Assembly (NCBI GenBank): GCA_030612725.1
Contig: JAUWNJ010000004.1
Coordinates: forward strand, 88,298-152,297
Direction of reading: 5' to 3'
DNA length: 64,000 nucleotides
Origin: Planctomycetales bacterium
GTDB lineage: Bacteria; Planctomycetota; Phycisphaerae; SM23-33
In this document: one piece after another, positions 8,445 through 17,333 of the stretch
Numbering within the stretch: the stretch's first letter is position 1
How the letters are laid out: every line of letters begins with the position of its first letter
Made by a program: the position numbers and the translations under genes
The notes under the pieces: model-generated
Database searches by the model: none
The model's input: only the letters and a program-made list of their open reading frames with translations
What the model was told of the DNA's origin: nothing

Positions 8445-11400
8445 ATGGAACATGAAACGCCACTAATCAAAGAGGACCACATCTCCCAGGTTCCGGCGCT
8501 GCAATTGCTACAGAACCTTGGTTGGGAGTATCTGTTGCCGGCCGAGGCGATGGCGCTACGCGGCGGACGAACGTCGGGTGTGATCCTGGACGGCATCCTG
8601 GAGAAGCAACTGCGGGCAATGAACAAGGTCCGCTTTAAAGGGCAGGAATACCCGTTCACCGAGGGCAACATCCACACTGCGATCCGAGCACTCAAGGATG
8701 AGGTCTATGACGGACTGGTGCGGACAAACGAGAAGATCTATGACCTGCTGTGTCTGGGAAAGAGCCTTCAGCAGTCCATCGAGGGCGACCTGAAGAGTTT
8801 CACGCTGCACTATATTGACTGGGAACATCCGGAGCGGAACGTCTATCACGTTACGGAGGAGTTTTCCGTCGAGCGGACCGGCAGCAAGGAGACATACCGA
8901 CCGGACATTATGCTGTTCGTCAATGGAATTCCACTGGTGGTGATTGAGTGCAAGAGGACCGACCTCGGGCCGGGCAAGGACCCGGTGGAGCAGGCAATTA
9001 GTCAGCACATCCGCAACCAGAAGGAAGACGGCATCCCGAAGTTGTTCACGTACGTGCAATTGCTTATGGCCGTCTCCAAGAACGAGGCAAAGTTCGGCAC
9101 GGTCGGGACGCCGATGAAGTTCTGGGCGCGGTGGAAGGAGCCGGGTGACCACGAAGCGGAGGTTCGTGAACTGACTGGCCGGCCGCTTTCGGCAGAGAAA
9201 AAGGACAGGCTTTTCGACGACCGGTTTGCTTATGTGCGTGAGTATTTCGACGCGATGGAGGCCGAGGGTGGCCGCGAGGTAACCGAGCAGGATCGGGCAA
9301 TCTGGGCGCTATGCCGTCCCGAGCGGCTGCTGGAATTGATTTTTCGATATATCCTGTTCGACGCAGGGGCAAAGAAGATAACCCGGTATCAGCAATACTT
9401 CTGCGTCAAGAAGATCATGGACCGGATCAGGCGAATGGAGGGTGGCAAACGTAAGGGTGGCGTGGTCTGGCACACCCAAGGCAGCGGCAAGAGCCTGACG
9501 ATGGTGATGCTTGCTAAGGCCATCGCGATGGACGATTCCATTGACGACTTCAAGATTGTCCTGGTAACGGACCGCGTGGATCTGGATGACCAGATATACA
9601 AGACTTTCAAGCATTGCGGCGCGGAGTTGGAGCAGGCAACGACGGGAGCCAATCTGGTCGAGATGCTCATAAGCAAAAAACAGCGGATCACCACCACTGT
9701 TATCAACAAGTTTGAGGCAGCCGTCGGCAGGCAGGGCGTGCGCAACGAAGACCCGAATGTCTTTGTCTTGGTAGATGAAGGGCACCGCACCCAATATGGG
9801 CCGTTGCACGCCAAGATGCGTAAGGCCCTGCCCAACGCCTGCTTCATCGGCTTTACCGGCACACCAGTGATGAAGCGGAATAAGAACACGGTGCAGAAAT
9901 TCGGCGGCTTGATCGATACCTACACGATCTCCGAGGCAGTAAAAGACGAGGCCGTTGTGCCTCTATTATACGAAGGTCGGCACGTCCGGGAGAAAGTTGA
10001 CGCCAAGGCAATTGATGAATGGTTTGAGCGAATCACTGAGGACTTGTCCGATGAGCAAAAGGCGGACTTAAAGAAAAAGTTCAGCACGGCGGAAATGCTG
10101 ATGCGAGCAAAACCTGTCGTTCGAGAGATTGCCTGGGATGTCAGCAATCACTTCCGTGACAATTGGCAGCACACGCCATTCAAGGCCCAGTTGGTTGCTC
10201 CGCGAAAGGAGACGGCCTTGCTGTACAAGAAGTACCTTGATGAGTTCGGCGTGGTGAGGTCGCAGGTGCTCATTTCCGGCCCAGACGAGCGCGAAGGTGA
10301 GGAGGACATCTACAAGGTAAACAAGGATCCTGTTATCCGGTTCTGGAAGGCAATAATGGACCGGTACGGCACAGAGAAGGAGTACAACCGTCAGGTTATC
10401 AGTGCCTTCAAAGACGGCGATGCATCCGACTTGGAGGGTGACGCGCCGGAGATCATTATTGTCGTAGATAAGCTTCTGACAGGGTTTGATGCACCGTGCA
10501 ATACGGTGCTCTACCTGGCAAGAAAGTTCACCGAGCATACGCTATTACAGGCTATTGCTCGTGTGAACCGTCTGCATGACGGGAAGGAGTTCGGGTACAT
10601 CCTCGATTATCGCGGCGTCCTGGAGAACTTAGATCACGCATTGGACATGTACAGCAATCTGTCTGAATTCGAGCGTGAAGACTTGGCCGACATGATGACG
10701 GACGTACGGGCGATTACCGAGAAGCTTCCGCAGAAACACTCGGTCCTGTGGGACACCTTCAAAGAGGTCAAAAACACTCGCGACTACGAGGCCTACGAGC
10801 GGTTGCTATCGGACGATGCGTTGCGGGTGCATTTCTATGAGCGGTTTGCCGACTTCGCCCGGACTTTGAGTGTGGCGATGTCCACGGCCGCTTTTCTGGA
10901 AGAAACGCCCGAAAAGAAGATCAACGAATATCGCAAGGACCTGAAGTTTTTCCAGGAGCTTCGTAGTTCAGTGCGGCGGCGTTATGCCGAGGTCGTGGAC
11001 TTCTCCGAATACGAGTCGAAGATTCGCAAGCTACTGGATACACATTTGGGCACTGAAGCAGTTGAGCAGATCACTGGAGCCATTGACCTTTTCAACAAGG
11101 AGGAGCGAGAGAAGGCTATAGCGGAGCCCCTAAGTGACGAAGCCAAGGCCGACATGATCGCCCACAATACGAAGCGAGTACTCGATGTCAAATGGCAAAG
11201 AGAAGACCCGGCGTTCTACAAAAAGTTCTCTAGGATTCTTCAGGACGTAATCAATGCGTTCCGTGCAGAGCGTATCCGAGCAACGGAATACCTGAAGAAG
11301 GCGACAGACATTATGAACTCAGTTCTTAATAGGACCGGGGATGAAGTACCCGAAACACTCGACGGCAAGGATGTGGCCAAAGCGTACTACGGTTGTATAA

Positions 11401-11663
11401 GGGAGATCTTCGAGGGGTACCAGGGAGATGGCCTTGATGTTCAAGGCCATAGCGCCGAGGCAAGCCTTGCAATTGATAAGATCATCGAGGATCGTCGAAT
11501 TGTGAACTGGGTGGATAACACTGATGTTAAGAACCGGATGCGTCAGGAAATCGAGGATTATCTGTTCGAGTTGAAGGATCGGCTCAGCGCCAATCTGACA
11601 TTCGAGGACATGGACTTGATTATGGATCAGTGCCTGGATATTGCAAAAGCGAGGCGGCCGTGA
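8445..11663 (+). CDS. hsdR: Type I restriction endonuclease/translocase HsdR
   Basis: 1072 aa from the ATG at 8445, preferred because AGGTGA lies 5-6 bp upstream; a GTG at 8436 is the alternative. The N-terminal nuclease domain has the PD-(D/E)XK residues Asp154 (RPDIMLF) and Glu168/Lys170 (IECKRTD). The SF2 translocase has Walker A HTQGSGKS with Lys349, a DEGH box in VLVDEGHRTQYG, motif III FIGFTGTPV, and the later motif LLTGFDAPCNTVLYLARK. The C-terminal helical part should bind the HsdM/HsdS core. With HsdM2S it translocates and cuts unmodified DNA. It ends in a 4-bp GTGA overlap with the metallopeptidase gene, and all core motifs appear intact. Confidence 0.95.
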   Translation: MEHETPLIKEDHISQVPALQLLQNLGWEYLLPAEAMALRGGRTSGVILDGILEKQLRAMNKVRFKGQEYPFTEGNIHTAIRALKDEVYDGLVRTNEKIYDLLCLGKSLQQSIEGDLKSFTLHYIDWEHPERNVYHVTEEFSVERTGSKETYRPDIMLFVNGIPLVVIECKRTDLGPGKDPVEQAISQHIRNQKEDGIPKLFTYVQLLMAVSKNEAKFGTVGTPMKFWARWKEPGDHEAEVRELTGRPLSAEKKDRLFDDRFAYVREYFDAMEAEGGREVTEQDRAIWALCRPERLLELIFRYILFDAGAKKITRYQQYFCVKKIMDRIRRMEGGKRKGGVVWHTQGSGKSLTMVMLAKAIAMDDSIDDFKIVLVTDRVDLDDQIYKTFKHCGAELEQATTGANLVEMLISKKQRITTTVINKFEAAVGRQGVRNEDPNVFVLVDEGHRTQYGPLHAKMRKALPNACFIGFTGTPVMKRNKNTVQKFGGLIDTYTISEAVKDEAVVPLLYEGRHVREKVDAKAIDEWFERITEDLSDEQKADLKKKFSTAEMLMRAKPVVREIAWDVSNHFRDNWQHTPFKAQLVAPRKETALLYKKYLDEFGVVRSQVLISGPDEREGEEDIYKVNKDPVIRFWKAIMDRYGTEKEYNRQVISAFKDGDASDLEGDAPEIIIVVDKLLTGFDAPCNTVLYLARKFTEHTLLQAIARVNRLHDGKEFGYILDYRGVLENLDHALDMYSNLSEFEREDLADMMTDVRAITEKLPQKHSVLWDTFKEVKNTRDYEAYERLLSDDALRVHFYERFADFARTLSVAMSTAAFLEETPEKKINEYRKDLKFFQELRSSVRRRYAEVVDFSEYESKIRKLLDTHLGTEAVEQITGAIDLFNKEEREKAIAEPLSDEAKADMIAHNTKRVLDVKWQREDPAFYKKFSRILQDVINAFRAERIRATEYLKKATDIMNSVLNRTGDEVPETLDGKDVAKAYYGCIREIFEGYQGDGLDVQGHSAEASLAIDKIIEDRRIVNWVDNTDVKNRMRQEIEDYLFELKDRLSANLTFEDMDLIMDQCLDIAKARRP

Positions 11664-12394
11664 CTGCCGGGCAAATTCAACGGGACGGACGCCTGCACAA
11701 AATCGAATTTGGCAGTGAGCGTATCGACTGCTTCGTTCGCTTTGGGCAAAGGAACCGTTTACGGATCAGCGTTCATCCTGATCTTCGTGTAACGGTCGAT
11801 GCGCCCGCAGGCAAGTCGCTGGAAGACGTGCTTGCTAGAGTGAAGAGGCGAGCCGGTTGGATTGTCAAGCAGAGGACTTTCTTCAAACAGTTCATGCCAC
11901 GTCTTCCGGAGAAGCGGTACGTTAGCGGAGAGACCTTCTACTACCTTGGCAGGCAGTATCGCCTAAAGGTGGTTCAAAACAGTGGGGGTTCAGTCAAACT
12001 CATCGGCCGGTTTATTTGGGTCCACACGCCTAATCGTCACGAGAGAAGGATTGTGAAGCGACTTGTGCAGCGGTGGTACAGGGAGCACGCTGTCGCTGCC
12101 TTCGAGCGACGCCTCGATATTTGCCACGAGACGGCCAAGCGATATGGCATTTCCCGCCCCCTGATAAGGTTGCGGCGAATGACTCGACGGTGGGGAAGCT
12201 CAAACGGCAGGAAGGTCATTTTGTTGAACACGGAGCTAGTCAAGGCTCCCATCCACTGCATTGACTATGTGATAATGCACGAGATGTGTCACCTGAAAAT
12301 CACCGATCACAGTAGAGGTTTCTATCGTCTTCTTTCGCTATGTATGTCTGATTGGGAGCGCCGGAAGGCACGTTTGGAACAGTTCGGCTTTTAA
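11660..12394 (+). CDS. YgjP-like (SprT-type) zinc metallopeptidase
   Basis: About 244 aa from the GTG at 11660, which overlaps the hsdR stop (GTGA) and has GAGGCGG upstream; a GTG at 11630 is less likely. The N-terminal part (RLRISVHPDLRVTVDAP and RRAGWIVKQ) and the C-terminal HEMCHLKITDHSRGFY give the YgjP/DUF45 pattern. The HExxH variant is HEMCH, with a downstream His (DHS) as third zinc-ligand candidate. Such genes commonly follow hsdR, but their role in restriction is not established; processing or turnover of the complex is one idea. It is the last tightly coupled gene of the RM operon. Confidence 0.85.
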   Translation: MTAGQIQRDGRLHKIEFGSERIDCFVRFGQRNRLRISVHPDLRVTVDAPAGKSLEDVLARVKRRAGWIVKQRTFFKQFMPRLPEKRYVSGETFYYLGRQYRLKVVQNSGGSVKLIGRFIWVHTPNRHERRIVKRLVQRWYREHAVAAFERRLDICHETAKRYGISRPLIRLRRMTRRWGSSNGRKVILLNTELVKAPIHCIDYVIMHEMCHLKITDHSRGFYRLLSLCMSDWERRKARLEQFGF

Positions 12395-12473
12395 TTATGC
12401 GTCTGTCTGGGCATTGCGACGACATGCTCTTTACGGTAGCCTGTGCCACAGGTCAAATATGAAGAGGTGGCAC

Positions 12474-13184
12474 ATGGCAAAGAAGAACTCGCAACTCGTC
12501 TCTCAGCATTTAGAAAACATTTCTCGAAAAATGCTGGAAGAATACCAGGATGTTATTCGGAATTTTGTTCGCAAGCGGCACGGTGTTTATGCTTTGTACC
12601 GCCGCGGGAAGCTGTACTACGTTGGTTTGGCCAGCAGCCTGCTTGGCCGATTGAAACAGCATCTTACGAATAAGCACGGCGATACATGGGATCGATTCAG
12701 CGTGTATTTGACCATCGGACCAGCGTACATGAAGGAAATCGAATCGGTTCTGATTCGAATATCCGACCCGCCCGGCAACAAGCAACGAGGCAAGTTCGCC
12801 AAATCGGAAAACCTTCTGCCGAAAGTGAAAGCAGAATATCGCCGCCGAAAGAAGGAAGAAGAGGAGGATATCTTTGGCCCTCGCAAAAAGGGGAAGAAAA
12901 AAGTCAAACCGGCAAGAAAAAAGGTGACCAAGGCCAAAGGCCGTGTGCCCGTGATGGCCCAATACGCTGAGCGAGTGAAAAAACTTCGAGCTAGGTTCAA
13001 GGGTAAACTGGTCCATGCGCGTGTACTGAAAGACGGCCAGGTGAGTTATGGCGGCAAGAGATACACATCTCCGTCACTTGCTGCGGGGGCAGCATGTAAG
13101 CGTCACGCCCGCAATGGCTGGACGTTTTGGACTTACGAACGTGCGCCCGGGGATTGGGTGCTGATCAACGATCTTCGGAAATGA
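12474..13184 (+). CDS. GIY-YIG nuclease-like protein with RAMA-like C-terminal domain
   Basis: 236 aa from the ATG at 12474, which has AGAGGTGG 5 bp upstream. The N-terminal half has GVYALYRRGKLYYVG (GIY-YIG strands, about residues 36-52), the conserved Arg in LLGRLKQHL, and a Glu in MKEIESVLIRI. A Lys/Arg/Glu-rich linker (about 115-165) leads to a C-terminal segment (about 180-236) with LKDGQVSYGGKRYTSPSLAA and NGWTFWTYE. That pattern resembles the RAMA domain, which is predicted to read modified DNA bases. This would be a nuclease tethered to a modification reader. It precedes the sacsin-like gene by 9 bp, so the two probably form a unit. Confidence 0.72.
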   Translation: MAKKNSQLVSQHLENISRKMLEEYQDVIRNFVRKRHGVYALYRRGKLYYVGLASSLLGRLKQHLTNKHGDTWDRFSVYLTIGPAYMKEIESVLIRISDPPGNKQRGKFAKSENLLPKVKAEYRRRKKEEEEDIFGPRKKGKKKVKPARKKVTKAKGRVPVMAQYAERVKKLRARFKGKLVHARVLKDGQVSYGGKRYTSPSLAAGAACKRHARNGWTFWTYERAPGDWVLINDLRK

Positions 13185-13193
13185 GGTCCGGCA

Positions 13194-16100
13194 ATGACAT
13201 CTAGCTACTCTTCCATAAGAACCGAGAACGAGGGGCGGTATGGTACTGACATCGGCCGCATCGGCAAGATGCTACTGGCAAACCTTTATGCCGACCGGAC
13301 TCATTTCATCTTTGAGCTTCTTCAGAACGCCGAGGACGCCATGGCCCGACGCGGTATATGGCAAGGAAGCCGCGCGGTTCAGTTCACCCTCTCGAAGGTT
13401 GCGCTTCGGGTTTTGCATTTCGGGGAGCCGTTTGATGAGCGGGATGTGCGCGCTATCTGCAATATCGCAGAGACCACGAAGGATCTGACTGGCATCGGGC
13501 GTTTTGGCATTGGCTTCAAGTCGGTGTATGCTTTCACGGACCTGCCGGAAGTTCACTCTGGCGAAGAAGACTTTGCGATTGAGAACTACGTGCGGCCTGC
13601 CTCTGCCGGACCAGTAGACCGACAACATGATGAGACTGTGTTTCTTCTCCCACTGCGACCGCAGGACACTACTGCAGTGGACGACGTTACCGATGGTTTA
13701 CGGAAACTTGGCCCCAAAACGCTGCTGTTCCTACGCCAGATCGATGAGATCGAATGGAGCGTCGAGGGTGGACCTTCTGGCCTGTACCTTCGCAGCAAAC
13801 CGGAGACGATTGGTGAAAACGTCCGTCGAATTACCGTCATTGGTCAGGAAAAAGGCAAACCCGATATTGAGGAAACGTGGCTGGTCTTTTCCCGTGCGGC
13901 CCAAACTGACGGAGGTGCCGTTGCCGGTCAGGTGGAGATCGCCTTCTCGATCACACAGGACAAAGAATCCCACCAGTGGTCGGTTCAGGCAGTCAGCGAT
14001 TCTCCCCTTGTCGCCTTTTTCCCGACTGTGCTTCAGACCCACCTCGGCTTTCTTGTGCAAGGACCTTACCGCACGACGCCAAGCCGCGACAACGTGCCGC
14101 CCCATGATCTTTGGAACCAGCACCTTGTGCAAGAGACGACGTCGCTTCTCGTCGAAACGCTGCATTCGCTGCGAGACCTCGGCCTTCTCGATACGGGTGC
14201 CCTGAACAGTTTACCGCTCGACCGCACAAAATTCGCAGAAGGGCAGATGTTCGCGCCGCTGTTCGAGGCAGTACGATCCGCGCTGGCATCCGAACCCCTT
14301 CTGCCTCGTTTCGACGATGGACACATATCTGCCAGCAGAGCAAAGCTCGCGCGCACACAGGAGTTGCGAGAGATCTTCAGCCCAACCCAGATTGCCACAT
14401 TGTTCGGCGTCGACGGAGAGATTCCATGGCTGAGCGGTGACATCTCGCAGGACCGCACACCAGAACTGCGCCAGTATCTCATGCGCGAGCTGGACATTAC
14501 GGAGGTCACGCCGGAGACGATTCTCCCAAGACTTACCAAGTTATTTCTTGAGGCGCAGAGCGACGATTGGATTCTCAAACTGTACGAGTTCTTAAACGGT
14601 CAGCCGGCGCTGCGGGGGCGGTTGAACGACCTGCCGCTGATTCGACTCGAGGATGGCGTGCACGTTCCCGCCCGCTCGGACGGCCAGCCGAAGGCATTCT
14701 TGCCGAGCACGATTGAATCGGCCTTCCCCACTGTACGCCGAACGGTGTGTGCGACAGATGGGGCTCGGCAGTTCCTCCAGTCTCTCGGCCTCACCGAACC
14801 CGACCCCGTAGATGATGTTATCTGGAACGTGTTGCCCAGGTATCGAGCCGAGGACGCCTGCGTCACCAACGCAGATTATGGAGCCGACATTCGCCGCATC
14901 CTGACGGCTTTCGGCACGGATTCGAAGACCCAGCGCGAGAAGCTGCTGGCGGCCCTGCGCGACTCCTTCTTCGTGAAAGCGGTGGATAGCGGCAGTGGTA
15001 CGAAGAAGTGGGCCAAGCCCGGTGCTGCGTACTTGGCAACGGAGCGACTGAAGGGGCTGTTCGCGGGCGTGACGGATGTTCTCCTTGTGGATGATTCGTA
15101 TGCATGTCTCAAAGGCGAGGACGTCCGCGACCTGCTGGAGGCCTGCGGGGCAACGCGGTATCTGCAGCTTGTGACCATCGAGTCGAACTTGACATGGAAG
15201 CAGCGTCACGAGATGCGTATTGCCGCGGGTTGTGAGAGCTGCACCTGGGAGGAACCCATCCAAGATCACACGCTGCGCGGACTCGACCTACTGCTCAGTG
15301 TGCTGCCAAGGCTTGATGTCGAGAACCATCAGAAGAGGGCTGCTTTACTTTGGGAGGCCTTGGGCGATGTAGAAGACCGACGTGGCGCGAGCAGTTTTTC
15401 TGGAACGTACCGGTGGACTTACTACCACCAACGGAACACTACCTTCGACGCAGCCTTTGTGCGACAATTGAACGAGACCGCTTGGGTGTCAGATGGCAAC
15501 GGCGACTTGCAGCGGCCTGAGTTCGTCATCTTCGATACGCTTGGCTGGAAACCGAACCCATTCCTGCTTTCCAAGATAAGGTTCAAGCCTCCCATCATCG
15601 AGACTCTGGCCCAAGAAGCGGGTATTGAGCCAGGGGTGCTTGACTTACTCAAGAAATGTGGCGTTACCAGCGTAGAGGAGTTGAAGAGGCGTCTTGGCAT
15701 TGAGGAAGAACCGCAACCGCCCGAAGGCGACCGCGTTTCAGAGGAACCGCAGGGTGGTCGAGGCGGCGGTGGAACAGGAGGCGAGATTGGCCCAAGTGGT
15801 GGCGGTGGCAAGGGCGCGGGTACTACCGGCGGTGACCAAGCAGGTGGGCGATCCCAGGGTATTGATGCTGGCGGCAAGAAGCAAACCTCACCCGGCACTG
15901 GCGGCCGACCGTTCATCTCCTATGTCGCCGCGCACCCGGACGGCGAGGACCCTGACCCAGATGGGCTGGGCCAACAGGCTCGGATGACGCTGGAGGAGAA
16001 GGCGATTCAGTTCATCCTCCAACGCGAGCCGCAATTGCACCGCACGCCCACCAACAACCCGGGCTACGACCTGTTCGAGACCGGAGATGATGAGCAAACG

Positions 16101-16355
16101 ATCCGCTGGGTTGAGGTAAAGGCGATGACACGCAGCCTCAACGACCGGCCCGTGGGGCTTTCGCGCACGCAGTTCGAGTGCGCACGGGAACACGGCGAGG
16201 CATACTGGCTCTATGTGGTTGAGCACGTCGGTTCCCTGGAAGACGCCAGAATCGTACGCGTTCAAGACCCGGCGGGAAAGGCGCGGACATTCACTTTCGA
16301 CCATGGTTGGCTCAGTGTGGCTGACATCGACGACAAGAACAACAACATCAGGTAA
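13194..16355 (+). CDS. Large sacsin-like (Hsp90-fold) ATPase with C-terminal DUF3883-like domain
   Basis: 1053 aa. The N-terminus is a Bergerat-fold ATPase of the sacsin/Hsp90 type: ELLQNAEDA with Glu41, Asn45 and Asp48, then TGIGRFGIGFKSVY near residue 105. A long middle region without recognised domains follows. A Gly-rich linker (about 855-910) separates it from a C-terminal DUF3883-like segment. There, NNPGYDLFE and WVEVKAM (about 955-985) suggest a PD-(D/E)XK-like fold. GAGGT precedes the ATG. Proteins of this architecture occur in defence islands, but I know of no settled mechanism. The layout suggests an ATP-gated switch controlling a nuclease-like end. It is not one of the core DISARM, BREX or Druantia genes by its visible domains. 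Confidence 0.8.
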   Translation: MTSSYSSIRTENEGRYGTDIGRIGKMLLANLYADRTHFIFELLQNAEDAMARRGIWQGSRAVQFTLSKVALRVLHFGEPFDERDVRAICNIAETTKDLTGIGRFGIGFKSVYAFTDLPEVHSGEEDFAIENYVRPASAGPVDRQHDETVFLLPLRPQDTTAVDDVTDGLRKLGPKTLLFLRQIDEIEWSVEGGPSGLYLRSKPETIGENVRRITVIGQEKGKPDIEETWLVFSRAAQTDGGAVAGQVEIAFSITQDKESHQWSVQAVSDSPLVAFFPTVLQTHLGFLVQGPYRTTPSRDNVPPHDLWNQHLVQETTSLLVETLHSLRDLGLLDTGALNSLPLDRTKFAEGQMFAPLFEAVRSALASEPLLPRFDDGHISASRAKLARTQELREIFSPTQIATLFGVDGEIPWLSGDISQDRTPELRQYLMRELDITEVTPETILPRLTKLFLEAQSDDWILKLYEFLNGQPALRGRLNDLPLIRLEDGVHVPARSDGQPKAFLPSTIESAFPTVRRTVCATDGARQFLQSLGLTEPDPVDDVIWNVLPRYRAEDACVTNADYGADIRRILTAFGTDSKTQREKLLAALRDSFFVKAVDSGSGTKKWAKPGAAYLATERLKGLFAGVTDVLLVDDSYACLKGEDVRDLLEACGATRYLQLVTIESNLTWKQRHEMRIAAGCESCTWEEPIQDHTLRGLDLLLSVLPRLDVENHQKRAALLWEALGDVEDRRGASSFSGTYRWTYYHQRNTTFDAAFVRQLNETAWVSDGNGDLQRPEFVIFDTLGWKPNPFLLSKIRFKPPIIETLAQEAGIEPGVLDLLKKCGVTSVEELKRRLGIEEEPQPPEGDRVSEEPQGGRGGGGTGGEIGPSGGGGKGAGTTGGDQAGGRSQGIDAGGKKQTSPGTGGRPFISYVAAHPDGEDPDPDGLGQQARMTLEEKAIQFILQREPQLHRTPTNNPGYDLFETGDDEQTIRWVEVKAMTRSLNDRPVGLSRTQFECAREHGEAYWLYVVEHVGSLEDARIVRVQDPAGKARTFTFDHGWLSVADIDDKNNNIR

Positions 16356-16554
16356 TGGCCTCGAACGCCGCAGTTTGCAGTTCGGGAAATTGAAGAAGGG
16401 TGATGGGCCGAAGGCAGCGTTCGGAGATGGCGGAGCATGCATCCGTTGGCGACAAGGCGAGGATGCGTTTCTGAATCTCCGGCGCGAGGCGCAGGAGCAT
16501 AAGGACCTGGGTTACCTTGGCGCGGGTGCCTCCTTCCCGGTGGGCACAGGTCAC
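16348..16554 (-). pseudogene. HTH-protein remnant next to the recombinase debris
   Basis: A 68-aa reading frame containing GTRAKVTQVLMLLRLAPEIQ and later ISERCLRPI. This resembles a ParB/KorB-like helix-turn-helix ORF that I associate with recombinase cassettes in planctomycetes. The N-terminal part expected before the HTH is missing. The frame overlaps the end of the sacsin-like gene by a few bases. It is probably a decayed fragment rather than a working gene. Confidence 0.4.
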
Positions 16555-16564
16555 GTCTCGCCGT

Positions 16565-16640
16565 AAGTGTGTCGCAGCATTGCGTCACAGCTTGTCATAG
16601 CTACCTGTCGTAGCATGTCGCAAGTATGCGTCGCAAGTTC
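16565..16640. repeat. Degenerate TGTCGCA-type repeat cluster
   Basis: Variants of TGTCGCA or GTCGTAG recur at irregular 8-15 bp spacing: GTGTCGCAGC, GCGTCACAGC, TGTCATAGC, TGTCGTAGC, TGTCGCAAG and GCGTCGCAAG. The cluster lies immediately after the stop of the - strand wHTH remnant. It may be an old binding array for that regulator, or remains of a recombination site. Confidence 0.35.
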
Positions 16641-16854
16641 ATTGCTTTGCCAGCATGAGCCTGTAAATCAGGCGGTTGGTCGCGCTCTCGGCGGCCAACA
16701 ACCCCTTGCCCATCAGACCCTTAAGGTCGCGTTGGAGCGTCCGGCGGTTGGTGCCTGAGCACAGGGCCTCCAAATGCCAAAAACGAGAGCGGTTATGAAG
16801 AGGGTTGCGTTCGGGGAGGTCCGAGGCGGCAATCGAGCACGCCGCCGCCTTTTC
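16639..16854 (-). pseudogene. Winged-helix regulator remnant
   Basis: An open - strand frame of about 70 codons without a start ends at 16639. It reads FWHLEALCSGTNRRTLQRDL, then KGLMGKGLLAAESATNRL and IYRLMLAKQ. This has the recognition-helix plus wing pattern of the wHTH tail found on Fic-type or DeoR-like proteins. The N-terminal portion is missing, and a TAA lies in frame upstream. I treat it as a relic. Confidence 0.4.
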
Positions 16855-17109
16855 TTACACGCCGACCACGCCAGCCAACGGCCATGTCGATTCCGCCGCA
16901 ATCTCGACGCTCGGCTGCCGATGCCCGGCACGCGACTGAAGCGGGACTACAAAGGTCATGCCTACGAGGTCGAGGTCCTCGATAATGGTTTCGCTTATGA
17001 TGGCGAGGTCTATCAAAGCCTGTCCGCCGTTGCTACTGCTATCACCGGCGGCCACTGGAATGGCTACCTGTTCTTCAACTTGAAGGACCCCGGCAAGGAG
17101 AATGAATGA
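16774..17109 (+). pseudogene. DUF2924 protein, N-terminally degraded
   Basis: From about 16918 the frame reads MPGTRLKRDYKGHAYEVEV, then GFAYDGEVYQSLSAVA and TGGHWNGYLFFNL. This is the characteristic C-terminal half of DUF2924 proteins, which are usually about 140-170 aa. The sequence before it (16774-16915) does not match the family, so the N-terminal half has been lost or replaced. DUF2924 genes typically sit directly upstream of a large serine recombinase, as here: the stop overlaps the recombinase start by 4 bp (ATGA). Confidence 0.65.
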
Positions 17110-17270
17110 TCGCCAACGCCGACAAGAAGATTCGATGTGCCATCTATACCCGCAAGAGCACCGAAGAGGGCCTGGAACAGGATTTCAATTCGCTTGATGC
17201 CCAGCGCGAAGCCGCCGAGGCGTACATTGCCAGCCAGAAGTCCGAAGGTTGGGTCTGCCTGTCGACGCAT
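17106..17270 (+). pseudogene. Large serine recombinase, only the N-terminal 55 codons remain
   Basis: The frame starts [20 protein letters not shown] (catalytic Ser in the RKST segment), continues [14 protein letters not shown], and runs to CLSTHY. That is the opening of the resolvase catalytic domain of large serine recombinases, which normally exceed 500 aa. After about 17270 the frame ([11 protein letters not shown]) loses similarity and runs antisense to a - strand gene. The element can no longer excise by itself. This break marks the right edge of the island against the phosphate-regulon side. Confidence 0.8.
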
Positions 17271-17333
17271 TACGGCTTTGTCGGTTACGTTATAGCCGTG
17301 GCCTTTGGGGGTGTCGGTGGCGTGTTGTATTTA

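Noticed and set aside
13194..16355. Assignment of the sacsin-like protein to DISARM, BREX or Druantia
   Set aside because: The core genes of those systems (DrmA/B, PglZ/BrxC, DruE) are absent, so only the domain description is justified.
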